A stretch of DNA of 17,308 nt, taken from NCBI GenBank assembly GCA_035533815.1, contig DATLTB010000083.1, forward strand, positions 1 through 17,308, given 5' to 3'. The notes below the pieces were generated by a model that saw only the letters and a program-made list of their open reading frames with translations, searched no databases and was not told the DNA's origin. Shown here piece after piece: positions 7,107 to 14,351 of this stretch. Positions within the stretch are counted from its first letter, which is position 1; the number at the start of each line of letters is the position of its first letter. The position numbers and the translations under genes are program-made. The DNA is from JANWKA01 sp035533815 (lineage in GTDB: Bacteria; Bacteroidota; Bacteroidia; Chitinophagales; Chitinophagaceae).

Positions 7107-8186
7107 ATGAAACGGTTTACTTTTTTAATCTTTCAGGTTACTATATCCACTTGCATGATTATGACATCATGTATTAAGCAGAATATTCCTCCGGTGGTAA
7201 ACCCAACTAACGCAATAGTGACTACGTTGGCTGGCGTTACAGGTTATTACGGTGGCCTCGATACGGGTGCTTCTATTACTGAACCTACCGGTGTAGCGGT
7301 TGATGCCTCGGGAAATGTTTATGTGGCGGATTTTTTTAATAACCTGATCCGAAAGATCAGCCCTTTGGGGGTTGTGACCACACTGGCTGGCAGCAGAAGT
7401 GGAGGTTCAGCCAATGGCAATGGCATGGCTGCTTCTTTTGCTAGTCCTCAGGGAGTAGGGGTAGACAAAGCAGGAAATGTATATGTGGCGGATAATGGAA
7501 ATAACCTGATCCGAAAGATCAGCCCTTCCGGGGTTGTGACCACACTGGCTGGCACTGACAACCCCAGGGGTGGTTCCAACAATGGCGTGGGTACGGCTGC
7601 ATCTTTTAATGGTCCAACCGGAGTAGCGGTTGATTCCGCGGGAAATGTATATGTGGCGGATGCTGGAAATAACCTGATCCGAAAGATCAGCCCTTCGGGA
7701 GTTGTGACCACCCTGGCTGGCAATGGCAACCTTAATGGTGGTTCCAGCGATGGCGTGGGTACGGCTGCATCTTTTAATACTCCAACTGGAGTAGCGGTTG
7801 ATGCCAAGGGAATTGTATATGTGGCAGATGCTGGAAATAACCTGATCCGAAAGATCAGCCCTTCAGGGATTGTGACCACCCTGGCTGGTAGCGGTGCTCA
7901 GGGTTCAGTCAATAGTGACCTGGGCATATATGCTTCTTTTAATGGTCCTACCGGAGTAGCGGTAGACAAAGAGGGAAATGTATATGTGGCGGATGCGAGA
8001 AATAACCTGATCCGGTTGATCACCCCGTCCGTGTTCACTCTGGCTGGTAACGGCGCTGTAGGTTCAGCGAATGGCAAGGGCTCAGTTGCTTCTTTTAATA
8101 ATCCTCAGGGGGTAGCGGTTGATGCCGCGGGAAATGTTTATGTTGCGGATACGGATAATGGCCTGATCCGGAAGATTAGCCAATAG
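7107..8186 (+). CDS. NHL-repeat predicted lipoprotein, six repeats
   Basis: This protein of about 359 residues is probably exported to the periplasm or surface as a lipoprotein. MKRFTFLIFQVTISTCMIMT is followed by SC, which resembles a lipobox with C at about residue 23. The ATG at 7107 is chosen because it begins the signal sequence and is preceded by AGGA; an upstream in-frame GTG-type start adds 28 residues without signal character. Six copies of a unit with GVAVDxxGNVYVAD and NNLIRKIS follow, separated by VTTLAG and a glycine-rich loop. The six copies would close a six-bladed NHL beta-propeller. NHL propellers bind proteins, ligands or nucleic acids, and some are enzymes; no catalytic residues are recognisable here. 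There is no other domain. It stands between transposase remnants and an FtsX pseudogene and is intact. Confidence 0.85.
   Translation: MKRFTFLIFQVTISTCMIMTSCIKQNIPPVVNPTNAIVTTLAGVTGYYGGLDTGASITEPTGVAVDASGNVYVADFFNNLIRKISPLGVVTTLAGSRSGGSANGNGMAASFASPQGVGVDKAGNVYVADNGNNLIRKISPSGVVTTLAGTDNPRGGSNNGVGTAASFNGPTGVAVDSAGNVYVADAGNNLIRKISPSGVVTTLAGNGNLNGGSSDGVGTAASFNTPTGVAVDAKGIVYVADAGNNLIRKISPSGIVTTLAGSGAQGSVNSDLGIYASFNGPTGVAVDKEGNVYVADARNNLIRLITPSVFTLAGNGAVGSANGKGSVASFNNPQGVAVDAAGNVYVADTDNGLIRKISQ
7287..8181 (+). repeat. DNA-level tandem repeats encoding NHL units
   Basis: The segment AACCTGATCCGAAAGATCAG recurs at 7341, 7503, 7671 and 7839, with diverged copies at 8004 and 8160. Spacing is 162, 168, 168, 165 and 156 bases. 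Near-identical blocks also surround GGAAATGTATATGTGGCGGA. The middle copies are almost identical in bases, not only in amino acids, so the array has expanded or been homogenised recently. Confidence 0.9.
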
Positions 8187-8288
8187 CCTGCCGCGGCTTC
8201 CCGGTTACCTATTCATATACAATTTCGTCTCATATTCCATTTTTACCAGACCGTTCCCTTTGTGCACAACAAATAAATGAACCAGTTA

Positions 8289-9083
8289 GCCGGTCATGCT
8301 GTCATACGTCAGGTGGCCGGGGAGCGGGATGCTGTTCCAGCAGATACCTCCGACATTTATAAAAACTTTCATTTTACTTTCATGCTCAATGAATCTGCCG
8401 CAAAAGCTATTGGGTGGATACCTCAGGAAGCAATCGATAAGACATAGTAAAAGGGGCGCCCGGTATCGTCAAGACTGTTGCGGGGATTTTCATTTTTCCT
8501 CCTTACATCAGCCCATCGGCCCCATAGTGATCTTTCTCGATACCGGATTATTCCGCAACCTATTTGTAAAAATTTCAGGCAAGGATATTCCCGGTACTTT
8601 GAATTACCTCCAAAATTTTTGGAAAGAATGGGCACCCTACCGCTCATTTGAATATCATTTTTCGGATGAGGACTATAATGCGCTTTACTAAGTTGAAACC
8701 AGCAAGGGATAAATGTTCAATGCTTTTTCAGCCCTGGAAATATTTTAGCCTGCCTCGGACTATTCGCCCGGCTGCTTTTACGAGGATGCAACACATTAAA
8801 GAAATTGGGATAAGAAAAGTTCTGGGGCTTCCCTGGTGAATATAACCGGACTGTTATCCGAGGAATTTCTAAAATTGGTTCTTATGGCAGCCCTCCTGGT
8901 CATTCCAATTGCCTGGTGGGTTACCTATGTTTGGCTGAAGGATTTTGCCTACAAGAACAAAATCAGGGGGTGGGTATTCCTGCTCCCCGACGGCGTTGTT
9001 CTCCTGATTGCACTGAAAAAGGCTGTTACTAAGCTATTAAGGCAGCATTGATGAACCCCGTTCAGCGTTTAAGAGCGGAATGA
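8289..9083 (+). pseudogene. FtsX-type ABC permease, decayed C-terminal half
   Basis: Pieces of an FtsX-like (MacB-type) permease can be read across several frames. In order: VAGERDAVPADTSDIYKNF, LNESAAKAIGWIPQEAIDKT then two stops, shift, GDFHFSSLHQPIGPIVIF, NLFVKISGKDIPGTLNYL, FEYHFSDEDYNALY, shift, ACLGLFA, HIKEIGIRKVLG, shift, LLSEEFLKLVLMAALLV with PIAWWVTYVWLKDFAYKN, and finally MNPVQRLRAE with stop TGA at 9081-9083. These blocks run in the same order as in the intact permease at 14352-16772 (compare INETAARAFGW, RDFHFNSL, KEIGIRKVLGAK, PIAWWSMNKWLQNYAYR and MANPIKNLRTE). The first half of the gene is absent. At least four frameshifts and three stops make it nonfunctional. The left limit is approximate. 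Confidence 0.85.
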
Positions 9084-9326
9084 ATAAACATAATCAATCT
9101 TAAAATTTTATCAGGAAGCGATGATCGAAAAAGCCAACATCGTTATACCTGCAGGAAGGACCATTGGAGTAAACCATATTTTCATTGATTTTTATATGAG
9201 CACATTTATTATACAGCAATTTCCATATTTGGATATAAAATGGTTTTGGCAGATGAAAACCCCGGTTTTGTCGCAACATTCCGGTCCGGAGGGTTTTGTG
9301 AACCCAGATGAGCCTATTTTTACAGG

Positions 9327-10313
9327 ATGAAAAAGGCCTGGTATTCCCGTAAATGGGTCATTATCCTGATGAATGCCCTTGCCTGGGCGGTATTTCTGAA
9401 ACTTCCAGTTTTACTGCAACCGATCATTGCACACCTGCATCAGTTCCATAAAAGCAGGCCTAAAAGCAATAATCACTGGGAGATTGGTTTTGATCTGGTA
9501 ATGATTGGTTTTTTTTACCTGAATGCATTTGTATTTGTTCCCCGGTTGCTTTATAAAAGCAATATTTGGCGTTTCATGGTCCTGCATGCGGTGATTCTAT
9601 TTGTGCTGATGTTTTTATTTTCTCCATTCCTGATCTTTCCTTATATCACCATAAATGGGCTGAGCACGGCCTATAAGCTTATCCAGGATCGTATGCAGGC
9701 AGAAAGCCTGGTCAAGGAAAAGGAAAATGAGAATCTCAAAACCGAACTTACCTTGCTGCGTTCCCAGGTCAGTCCCCATTTCATGTTCAATGTACTGAAT
9801 GGCATGGTAGCCCTGGCCCGCAAGCATTCTGATCTGCTTGAGCCTTCCCTGATCAAGCTTTCGTCCCTGATGCGCTATATGTTGTATGAAGCCGATGAAG
9901 ACAAAGTGCCGCTGGACCGGGAACTGGAGTACCTGCAAAGCTTTATAGATTTGCAACAGCAACGTTTTGGCAATAATGTCCGGGTACAGGCCGACCTGGA
10001 TGCATCCGGTGATCCGCATCAGATAGAACCGATGTTATTGATCCCTTTTGTGGAGAATGCCTTTAAACATGGTACGGGGATTATAAAAAATCCCGAGATC
10101 ATAATCCGCCTGTACTGCACCCCCGAAAAGTTGCATTTTACGGTACGCAACAGATATAATGCCGATTCAGCAGAAGTGAAGGACAAAACCCCTGGGATCG
10201 GACTGGTGAATGTCCGCAGGAGGCTGAACCTGCTGTATGGTTCCCGGCACCGGCTGGATATCCGGGAGAAGGAAGGATGGTATGAAGTGGAACTCGAATT
10301 ATATTTTCTGTGA
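9327..10313 (+). CDS. Sensor histidine kinase, LytS/YehU-like (His_kinase type)
   Basis: This is a 328-residue inner-membrane sensor kinase. The N-terminus has about three to four membrane segments (about 11-36, 53-72 and 83-112), without a recognisable extracellular sensor domain. A short coiled linker follows (about 120-145). The His_kinase domain has the phospho-acceptor histidine H151 in SQVSPHFMFNVLN. The HATPase part has the N-box PFVENAFKHG (N244) and the G-box TPGIGLVNVRRRL (G290, G292). All motifs are intact. The kinase autophosphorylates H151 and passes phosphate to the LytTR regulator directly downstream; the two genes overlap at TGATG, so they are translationally coupled. The ligand is unknown. 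Start at the ATG 9327; the ATGs upstream are in other frames. Confidence 0.93.
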   Translation: MKKAWYSRKWVIILMNALAWAVFLKLPVLLQPIIAHLHQFHKSRPKSNNHWEIGFDLVMIGFFYLNAFVFVPRLLYKSNIWRFMVLHAVILFVLMFLFSPFLIFPYITINGLSTAYKLIQDRMQAESLVKEKENENLKTELTLLRSQVSPHFMFNVLNGMVALARKHSDLLEPSLIKLSSLMRYMLYEADEDKVPLDRELEYLQSFIDLQQQRFGNNVRVQADLDASGDPHQIEPMLLIPFVENAFKHGTGIIKNPEIIIRLYCTPEKLHFTVRNRYNADSAEVKDKTPGIGLVNVRRRLNLLYGSRHRLDIREKEGWYEVELELYFL

Positions 10314-11026
10314 TGCTCAATTGTATCGCCATAGATGATGAATCACTTGCCCTGGAATTATTGGAAGATAATATCAGCAAGGTCCCTTTCCTGAAATTGG
10401 TAGGCGGCTGCAGCAATGTGTCTGAAGCCATGAAAATATTGCAACAGCAACCAGTGGACCTTATTTTTATTGATATCCAGATGCCGGGGATGACCGGGTT
10501 GCAATTTATACAAAGTCTGATACAGCGACCCATGGTCATCCTGGTCACAGCATATGAGAAATTTGCATTGGAGGGATTCAACCTGGATGTGATTGATTAC
10601 CTCGTCAAACCGGTTCCCCTTGACCGGTTTATCCGGGCCTGCAATAAGGCCTGGGATTTCTACCAGCTTAAGACAGTACACCGGGAAACGCAGACCAAAC
10701 CTGATTATTTGTTTGTCAATGTGGAATACAGCATGCTCAAGGTGGTGATCAGCACGATAAGCTGGGTAGAAGGACTGAAAGACTATATTAAAATTCACCT
10801 GGATAATACCACTAAACCGGTGATTACCCGGATGAGTATGAAGGCGATGGAAGAGCAGTTACCCACCCCTGAATTTTTCCGGATACACAAGTCATTTATC
10901 GTTTCCGTTGCCCATATTACTGCAGTCAGGAAAAACAGCGTGTTTATCGGCCAAATGGAACTTCCGGTGGGGGAGATATACCGGAAAGTGGTGCAGGAAT
11001 TGCTGCGTCGCCCGGAAGAGAGATGA
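10313..11026 (+). CDS. LytTR-family response regulator
   Basis: This 237-residue DNA-binding regulator has a receiver domain (about 1-120) with the acidic pair D8/D9, phospho-acceptor D54 (LIFIDIQMPGMTG), T79 (LVTAYE) and K99 (DYLVKPV). A LytTR domain (about 130-235) follows, with ISWVEGLKDYIKIH and FFRIHKSFIVSVAHI, the typical DNA-contact blocks. LytTR domains bind paired short repeats ahead of target genes. The start is the ATG at 10313, overlapping the kinase stop by one base; a GTG at 10310 would add one residue. The nearest downstream gene, 115 bases away in the same direction, encodes an outer-membrane protein and is a candidate target or operon member. Confidence 0.93.
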   Translation: MLNCIAIDDESLALELLEDNISKVPFLKLVGGCSNVSEAMKILQQQPVDLIFIDIQMPGMTGLQFIQSLIQRPMVILVTAYEKFALEGFNLDVIDYLVKPVPLDRFIRACNKAWDFYQLKTVHRETQTKPDYLFVNVEYSMLKVVISTISWVEGLKDYIKIHLDNTTKPVITRMSMKAMEEQLPTPEFFRIHKSFIVSVAHITAVRKNSVFIGQMELPVGEIYRKVVQELLRRPEER

Positions 11027-11141
11027 TTTACCCCCTTTTTGTCGCCAGATTTCCGGGACTTGTCTCATTTAGAACTGGTTCATGATAGTGCGGCCTATTT
11101 TTGGATATTGAAAACCAATAACCGCAGCTGATAAATTGAAA

Positions 11142-13793
11142 ATGATTATGAAAAAGATGTTACTCACTTTAGCCATGGTCCTGGGAACCTTTTTTGCCAT
11201 GGCACAGTTTCCCGGAGGCAAATCGATTCCTGCCATGGGCCATATCTTCGGTAAACTGGTGGACAGCAGCGATGGCAAACCAGTGCCGGGGGCTACCGTG
11301 ATCATATTGCAAAATCGCTTTGATACTACAAGCAAGACCAGGAAAGATATCCTGCTCAAGGGTACCACGACCGGGAACAACGGGGAATTCAGTCTGGAAA
11401 ACCTGCCGATAATCGGATTGCTCAAACTGGAAATTTCCATGGTGGGCTATAAATCGATCATAATGCCCGTTTCTGTGATCAAATTCAATATGGCCATGCT
11501 GAAATCCATGCCCAAGCCGGTTGCCGGGAAAGCACCTGCATTCAGCGTAGCCAACCTGCCGAATATGGACCGGGATCTGGGCACAATCCGTTTCAGCGAA
11601 AATATCAGTAATCTTAAGGGAGTCACCGTGACAGCCAACCAGCCCCTGCTGAAACTGGAGGCGGATAAAAAAGTATTCAACGTCTCGAAAAATCTGGTCA
11701 GTGCAGGGGGTACTGCCCTGGATGTCATGAAAAATGTGCCCAGCGTCCTGGTAGATGCCGATGGGAATGTCACCATGCGTAACCAGACTCCCCAGATCTA
11801 TGTGGACGGTCAGCCCAGTTCATTGCAACTTGATCAGATACCGGCCGATGATATCAAAAGTATAGAGATCATCACCAATCCGTCAGCCAAGTATGATGCT
11901 TCTGGCGGAGGTGCAGGTATACTCAATATTGTGCTTAAAAAAGACCGTAAACAGGGAATTAACGGAGATATACGGGCAGGTGCTGACGATTACGGAGGGT
12001 TTAACGGGGGCGGGGATGTCAACCTCCGGCAAGGCAAGATCAATATATCCGCTAATGCCATGGGAATGCACATGGTATCCAATACCAACGGGGTGACAGA
12101 CCGGAGTAATTATTTTGGCAATCCCCAGAGTGTGGTGGATCAGAGTAATCAGAGTGCCACCAGGGGCGGTTTTGCATTCGGAAGGCTTGGGCTGGATTAT
12201 TTCATCAATAATTACACCACCCTCTCCGTGGCAGGGCTCAGGGCACACGGGGAATTTGACCCTACTCAAAGCATTTTAGGGGAAACCGATAGCCTGTATC
12301 CCGGTAATACTATCAGCAGCCTGAGCTCCAACAAGACCAATAGTACCCATCAGTTTAACTTCGGAGGGTATCAGTTCAGTTTGGTCCAGCTGTTCCCCAA
12401 AGACGGGGAAAAACTGACCTCAAGCCTGAATTACAACCAGGGGACCAATGTCAATAATACGGCATTCATTACGGATTATTACAACAAATCCAATAACAAC
12501 CTGACTGGGATTGATAATGAGAAACTGCAAGGAAACGGAAACATTAATTTTTTCACGTTTCAAACTGATTACACGTTGCCATTCAGCAAGACCAGCAAGC
12601 TGGAAACCGGAGTAAGGGCTGCAGTGAACGGCAACACCAATAACAGCAGCAATTATGTGATGGATTCAGCCGGCAGTTTCGTCCAGATACCGGCTACTTT
12701 AAATGATTATAAGAGCACCAGTTCCGTATATGCGGCTTATATTGATTATTCAGCCAGCATCGGAAAGAATTTCAGCTATGAAGCAGGTCTGCGGGCTGAA
12801 AGTTCCAGTTATTCCGGGACCCTGACCAATACCGGACAACAATTTTCCAATAAATATCCGATCAGCCTCTTCCCATCTGTCTTTTTCTCAGATAACCTCA
12901 AAAAAAACCAACAGTTGCAACTCAGTTATTCCAGGAGGGTGAACCGGCCTAATTTCTTTCAGTTGCTACCATATACGGATTATTCTGACAACCTGAACAT
13001 CACCAGGGGAAACCCGGGTTTGCTGCCGGAATTCACGAATTCCTTTGAGTTTTCCTATTCAAAGACCACGAAGAACGGGGACAATATCCTGGCTTCCATC
13101 TATTGGAAAAACACCGATAATCTCATCACAAGATACCTCCAGCCTGCCATAGATCCGATTAACGGACAACAAGTGCTGGTAAACACCTTCATCAATGCCA
13201 GTTCTGGAAATTCTTACGGAACAGAAGTTACCCTCCAGCTTTTCCTGACCAAATGGTGGGACGGTTCCCTCAATGTAAATATCTATGGTTCCGATATCAA
13301 TACAGGGAATGTCGATTCCCTTGGGTTCAATAATAACCTGATCAGTGGCTTTGCCAAACTGAACAATAATTTCAAATTCAGCCATGGGTTTACCATCCAG
13401 CTGAGCGGGATCTACCAATCAAAGACTAACCTGCCTATAAATACCCAGACTGGTCCTGGTGGAGGGGGCCCGGGTATGATGGCCCAGAGTTCTTCTCAGG
13501 GTTATATGAAAGCCAACTGGGAAGTGGATGCAGCATTACAGAAAACTTTCCTTAAAAACAACGCGGCTACTGCCACCCTGAGCATTAATGATATATTCCG
13601 TTCCAGGACTTACAATCAATATTCATTCAGTCCGCTTTTTATGCAGGATTATACCAGGCTGACCAATCCCCAGATCATTAGACTGGCTTTGAGTTTCCGG
13701 TTTGGCAAGGCTGATTTTACGCTTTTTAAACGTAAAGACCTGAAATCACAGGGTCAGGGGATGCAGAATGCCAATCAAATGATTTCCTATTAA
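11142..13793 (+). CDS. TonB-receptor-like outer-membrane protein (CarboxypepD_reg, plug, OMP beta-barrel)
   Basis: This protein of about 883 residues sits in the outer membrane. It has a signal peptide (MKKMLLTLAMVLGTFFAMA, cleaved before Q), then a carboxypeptidase-regulatory-like beta domain (about 28-115; GKLVDSSDGKPVPGATV and FSLENLP) and a plug domain (about 155-265; VTVTANQPLLKLEADKKVFN, VPSVLVDADGNV, IYVDGQPSS, IEIITNPSAKYDASG). A long barrel runs to the end, with SRRVNRPNFFQLLPYTDY and the closing strand IIRLALSFRFGK. This layout is that of the Bacteroidota outer-membrane beta-barrel family related to TonB-dependent receptors but distinct from SusC; no SusD partner is present. Substrates of this group are mostly unknown. 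ATG 11142 is used, with ATG 11148 equally likely. The closing strand is followed by a basic tail of about 30 residues. The gene appears intact. Confidence 0.88.
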   Translation: MIMKKMLLTLAMVLGTFFAMAQFPGGKSIPAMGHIFGKLVDSSDGKPVPGATVIILQNRFDTTSKTRKDILLKGTTTGNNGEFSLENLPIIGLLKLEISMVGYKSIIMPVSVIKFNMAMLKSMPKPVAGKAPAFSVANLPNMDRDLGTIRFSENISNLKGVTVTANQPLLKLEADKKVFNVSKNLVSAGGTALDVMKNVPSVLVDADGNVTMRNQTPQIYVDGQPSSLQLDQIPADDIKSIEIITNPSAKYDASGGGAGILNIVLKKDRKQGINGDIRAGADDYGGFNGGGDVNLRQGKINISANAMGMHMVSNTNGVTDRSNYFGNPQSVVDQSNQSATRGGFAFGRLGLDYFINNYTTLSVAGLRAHGEFDPTQSILGETDSLYPGNTISSLSSNKTNSTHQFNFGGYQFSLVQLFPKDGEKLTSSLNYNQGTNVNNTAFITDYYNKSNNNLTGIDNEKLQGNGNINFFTFQTDYTLPFSKTSKLETGVRAAVNGNTNNSSNYVMDSAGSFVQIPATLNDYKSTSSVYAAYIDYSASIGKNFSYEAGLRAESSSYSGTLTNTGQQFSNKYPISLFPSVFFSDNLKKNQQLQLSYSRRVNRPNFFQLLPYTDYSDNLNITRGNPGLLPEFTNSFEFSYSKTTKNGDNILASIYWKNTDNLITRYLQPAIDPINGQQVLVNTFINASSGNSYGTEVTLQLFLTKWWDGSLNVNIYGSDINTGNVDSLGFNNNLISGFAKLNNNFKFSHGFTIQLSGIYQSKTNLPINTQTGPGGGGPGMMAQSSSQGYMKANWEVDAALQKTFLKNNAATATLSINDIFRSRTYNQYSFSPLFMQDYTRLTNPQIIRLALSFRFGKADFTLFKRKDLKSQGQGMQNANQMISY

Positions 13794-13844
13794 CTTAGTC
13801 TTTTCGAATCATAAATATTCATCTATCATTTAAAAACAACAATC

Positions 13845-14216
13845 ATGATCAGGAAAATTCTACTTTCAGCCGTTTTTCTATTCGCTTTCGGATCTGCAGT
13901 CCTTGCACAGGGCGTCGCCGGGGATTGGACCGCCACCATGCATGGCCAGAACGGTAATGATTTTACCCTCAACTTCCATTTTGTGACTGCGGGAGATAGC
14001 CTGACCGGAAATGTGGTATCCCCGATGGGGGGCGATCCTTTACAGATTACCAATGGTCGGGTTATTGCAGACTCCCTGTATTTTGACATTGAATATAATG
14101 GGAACACGATCCACCATTTGGGAATGGTCAGCGGTGATTACATAAACCTCAAATCCGTCCGTCCGGGTGGGGAAGGGATGACCATGACCCTGAAAAGATC
14201 GGCCGTCCAAAAATAA
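13845..14216 (+). CDS. Small secreted protein, unknown function
   Basis: This 123-residue protein has a clear signal peptide (MIRKILLSAVFLFAFGSAVLA, cleaved before Q22), leaving about 100 residues. The mature part has alternating beta strands: GDWTATMHGQNGNDFTLNFH, DSLTGNVVSPMGG, ITNGRVIADSLYF and MTMTLKRS. It resembles small lipocalin-like or beta-barrel proteins common next to outer-membrane receptors in Bacteroidota, in which a GxW motif opens the fold and the last strand is TLKR. No catalytic motif is visible. It follows the receptor-like gene by 51 bases in the same direction and is probably cotranscribed. The ATG at 13845 fits the signal peptide. Confidence 0.8.
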   Translation: MIRKILLSAVFLFAFGSAVLAQGVAGDWTATMHGQNGNDFTLNFHFVTAGDSLTGNVVSPMGGDPLQITNGRVIADSLYFDIEYNGNTIHHLGMVSGDYINLKSVRPGGEGMTMTLKRSAVQK

Positions 14217-14322
14217 AGGGAACTGCAAGGAATAAATGCTTATGTGGCTGGCTTTCAGGCACCGGAATGACATTTTTAAAACCGGTCCTGCTTTTTAACC
14301 TGGCCTAAAAATGCACCTTTTA

Positions 14323-14339
14323 CCAGGGTAATTCCCTGG
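14323..14339 (-). terminator. Hairpin downstream of the permease
   Basis: CCAGGG (14323-14328) and CCCTGG (14334-14339) form a perfect 6-bp stem with a 5-base loop, 12 bases after the stop of the minus-strand permease and between two convergent genes. There is no clear T-run, so a terminator role is only plausible. Confidence 0.3.
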
Positions 14340-14351
14340 AATCAATATGGA

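Noticed and set aside
7448..7879. Minus-strand open frame of 143 codons inside the NHL gene
   Set aside because: Its repeated peptide is the antisense of the tandem repeats; the plus-strand frame has the signal peptide and NHL motifs.
7287..8181. Regular direct repeats that might be a CRISPR array
   Set aside because: The period of 156-168 bases and the conserved reading frame make it a coding repeat; there are no short repeats with unique spacers.
9121..9330. Plus-strand open frame of 69 codons overlapping the kinase start by ATGA
   Set aside because: Translation coupling looked possible, but the peptide has no domain or signal and the region follows a pseudogene; the support is too weak.
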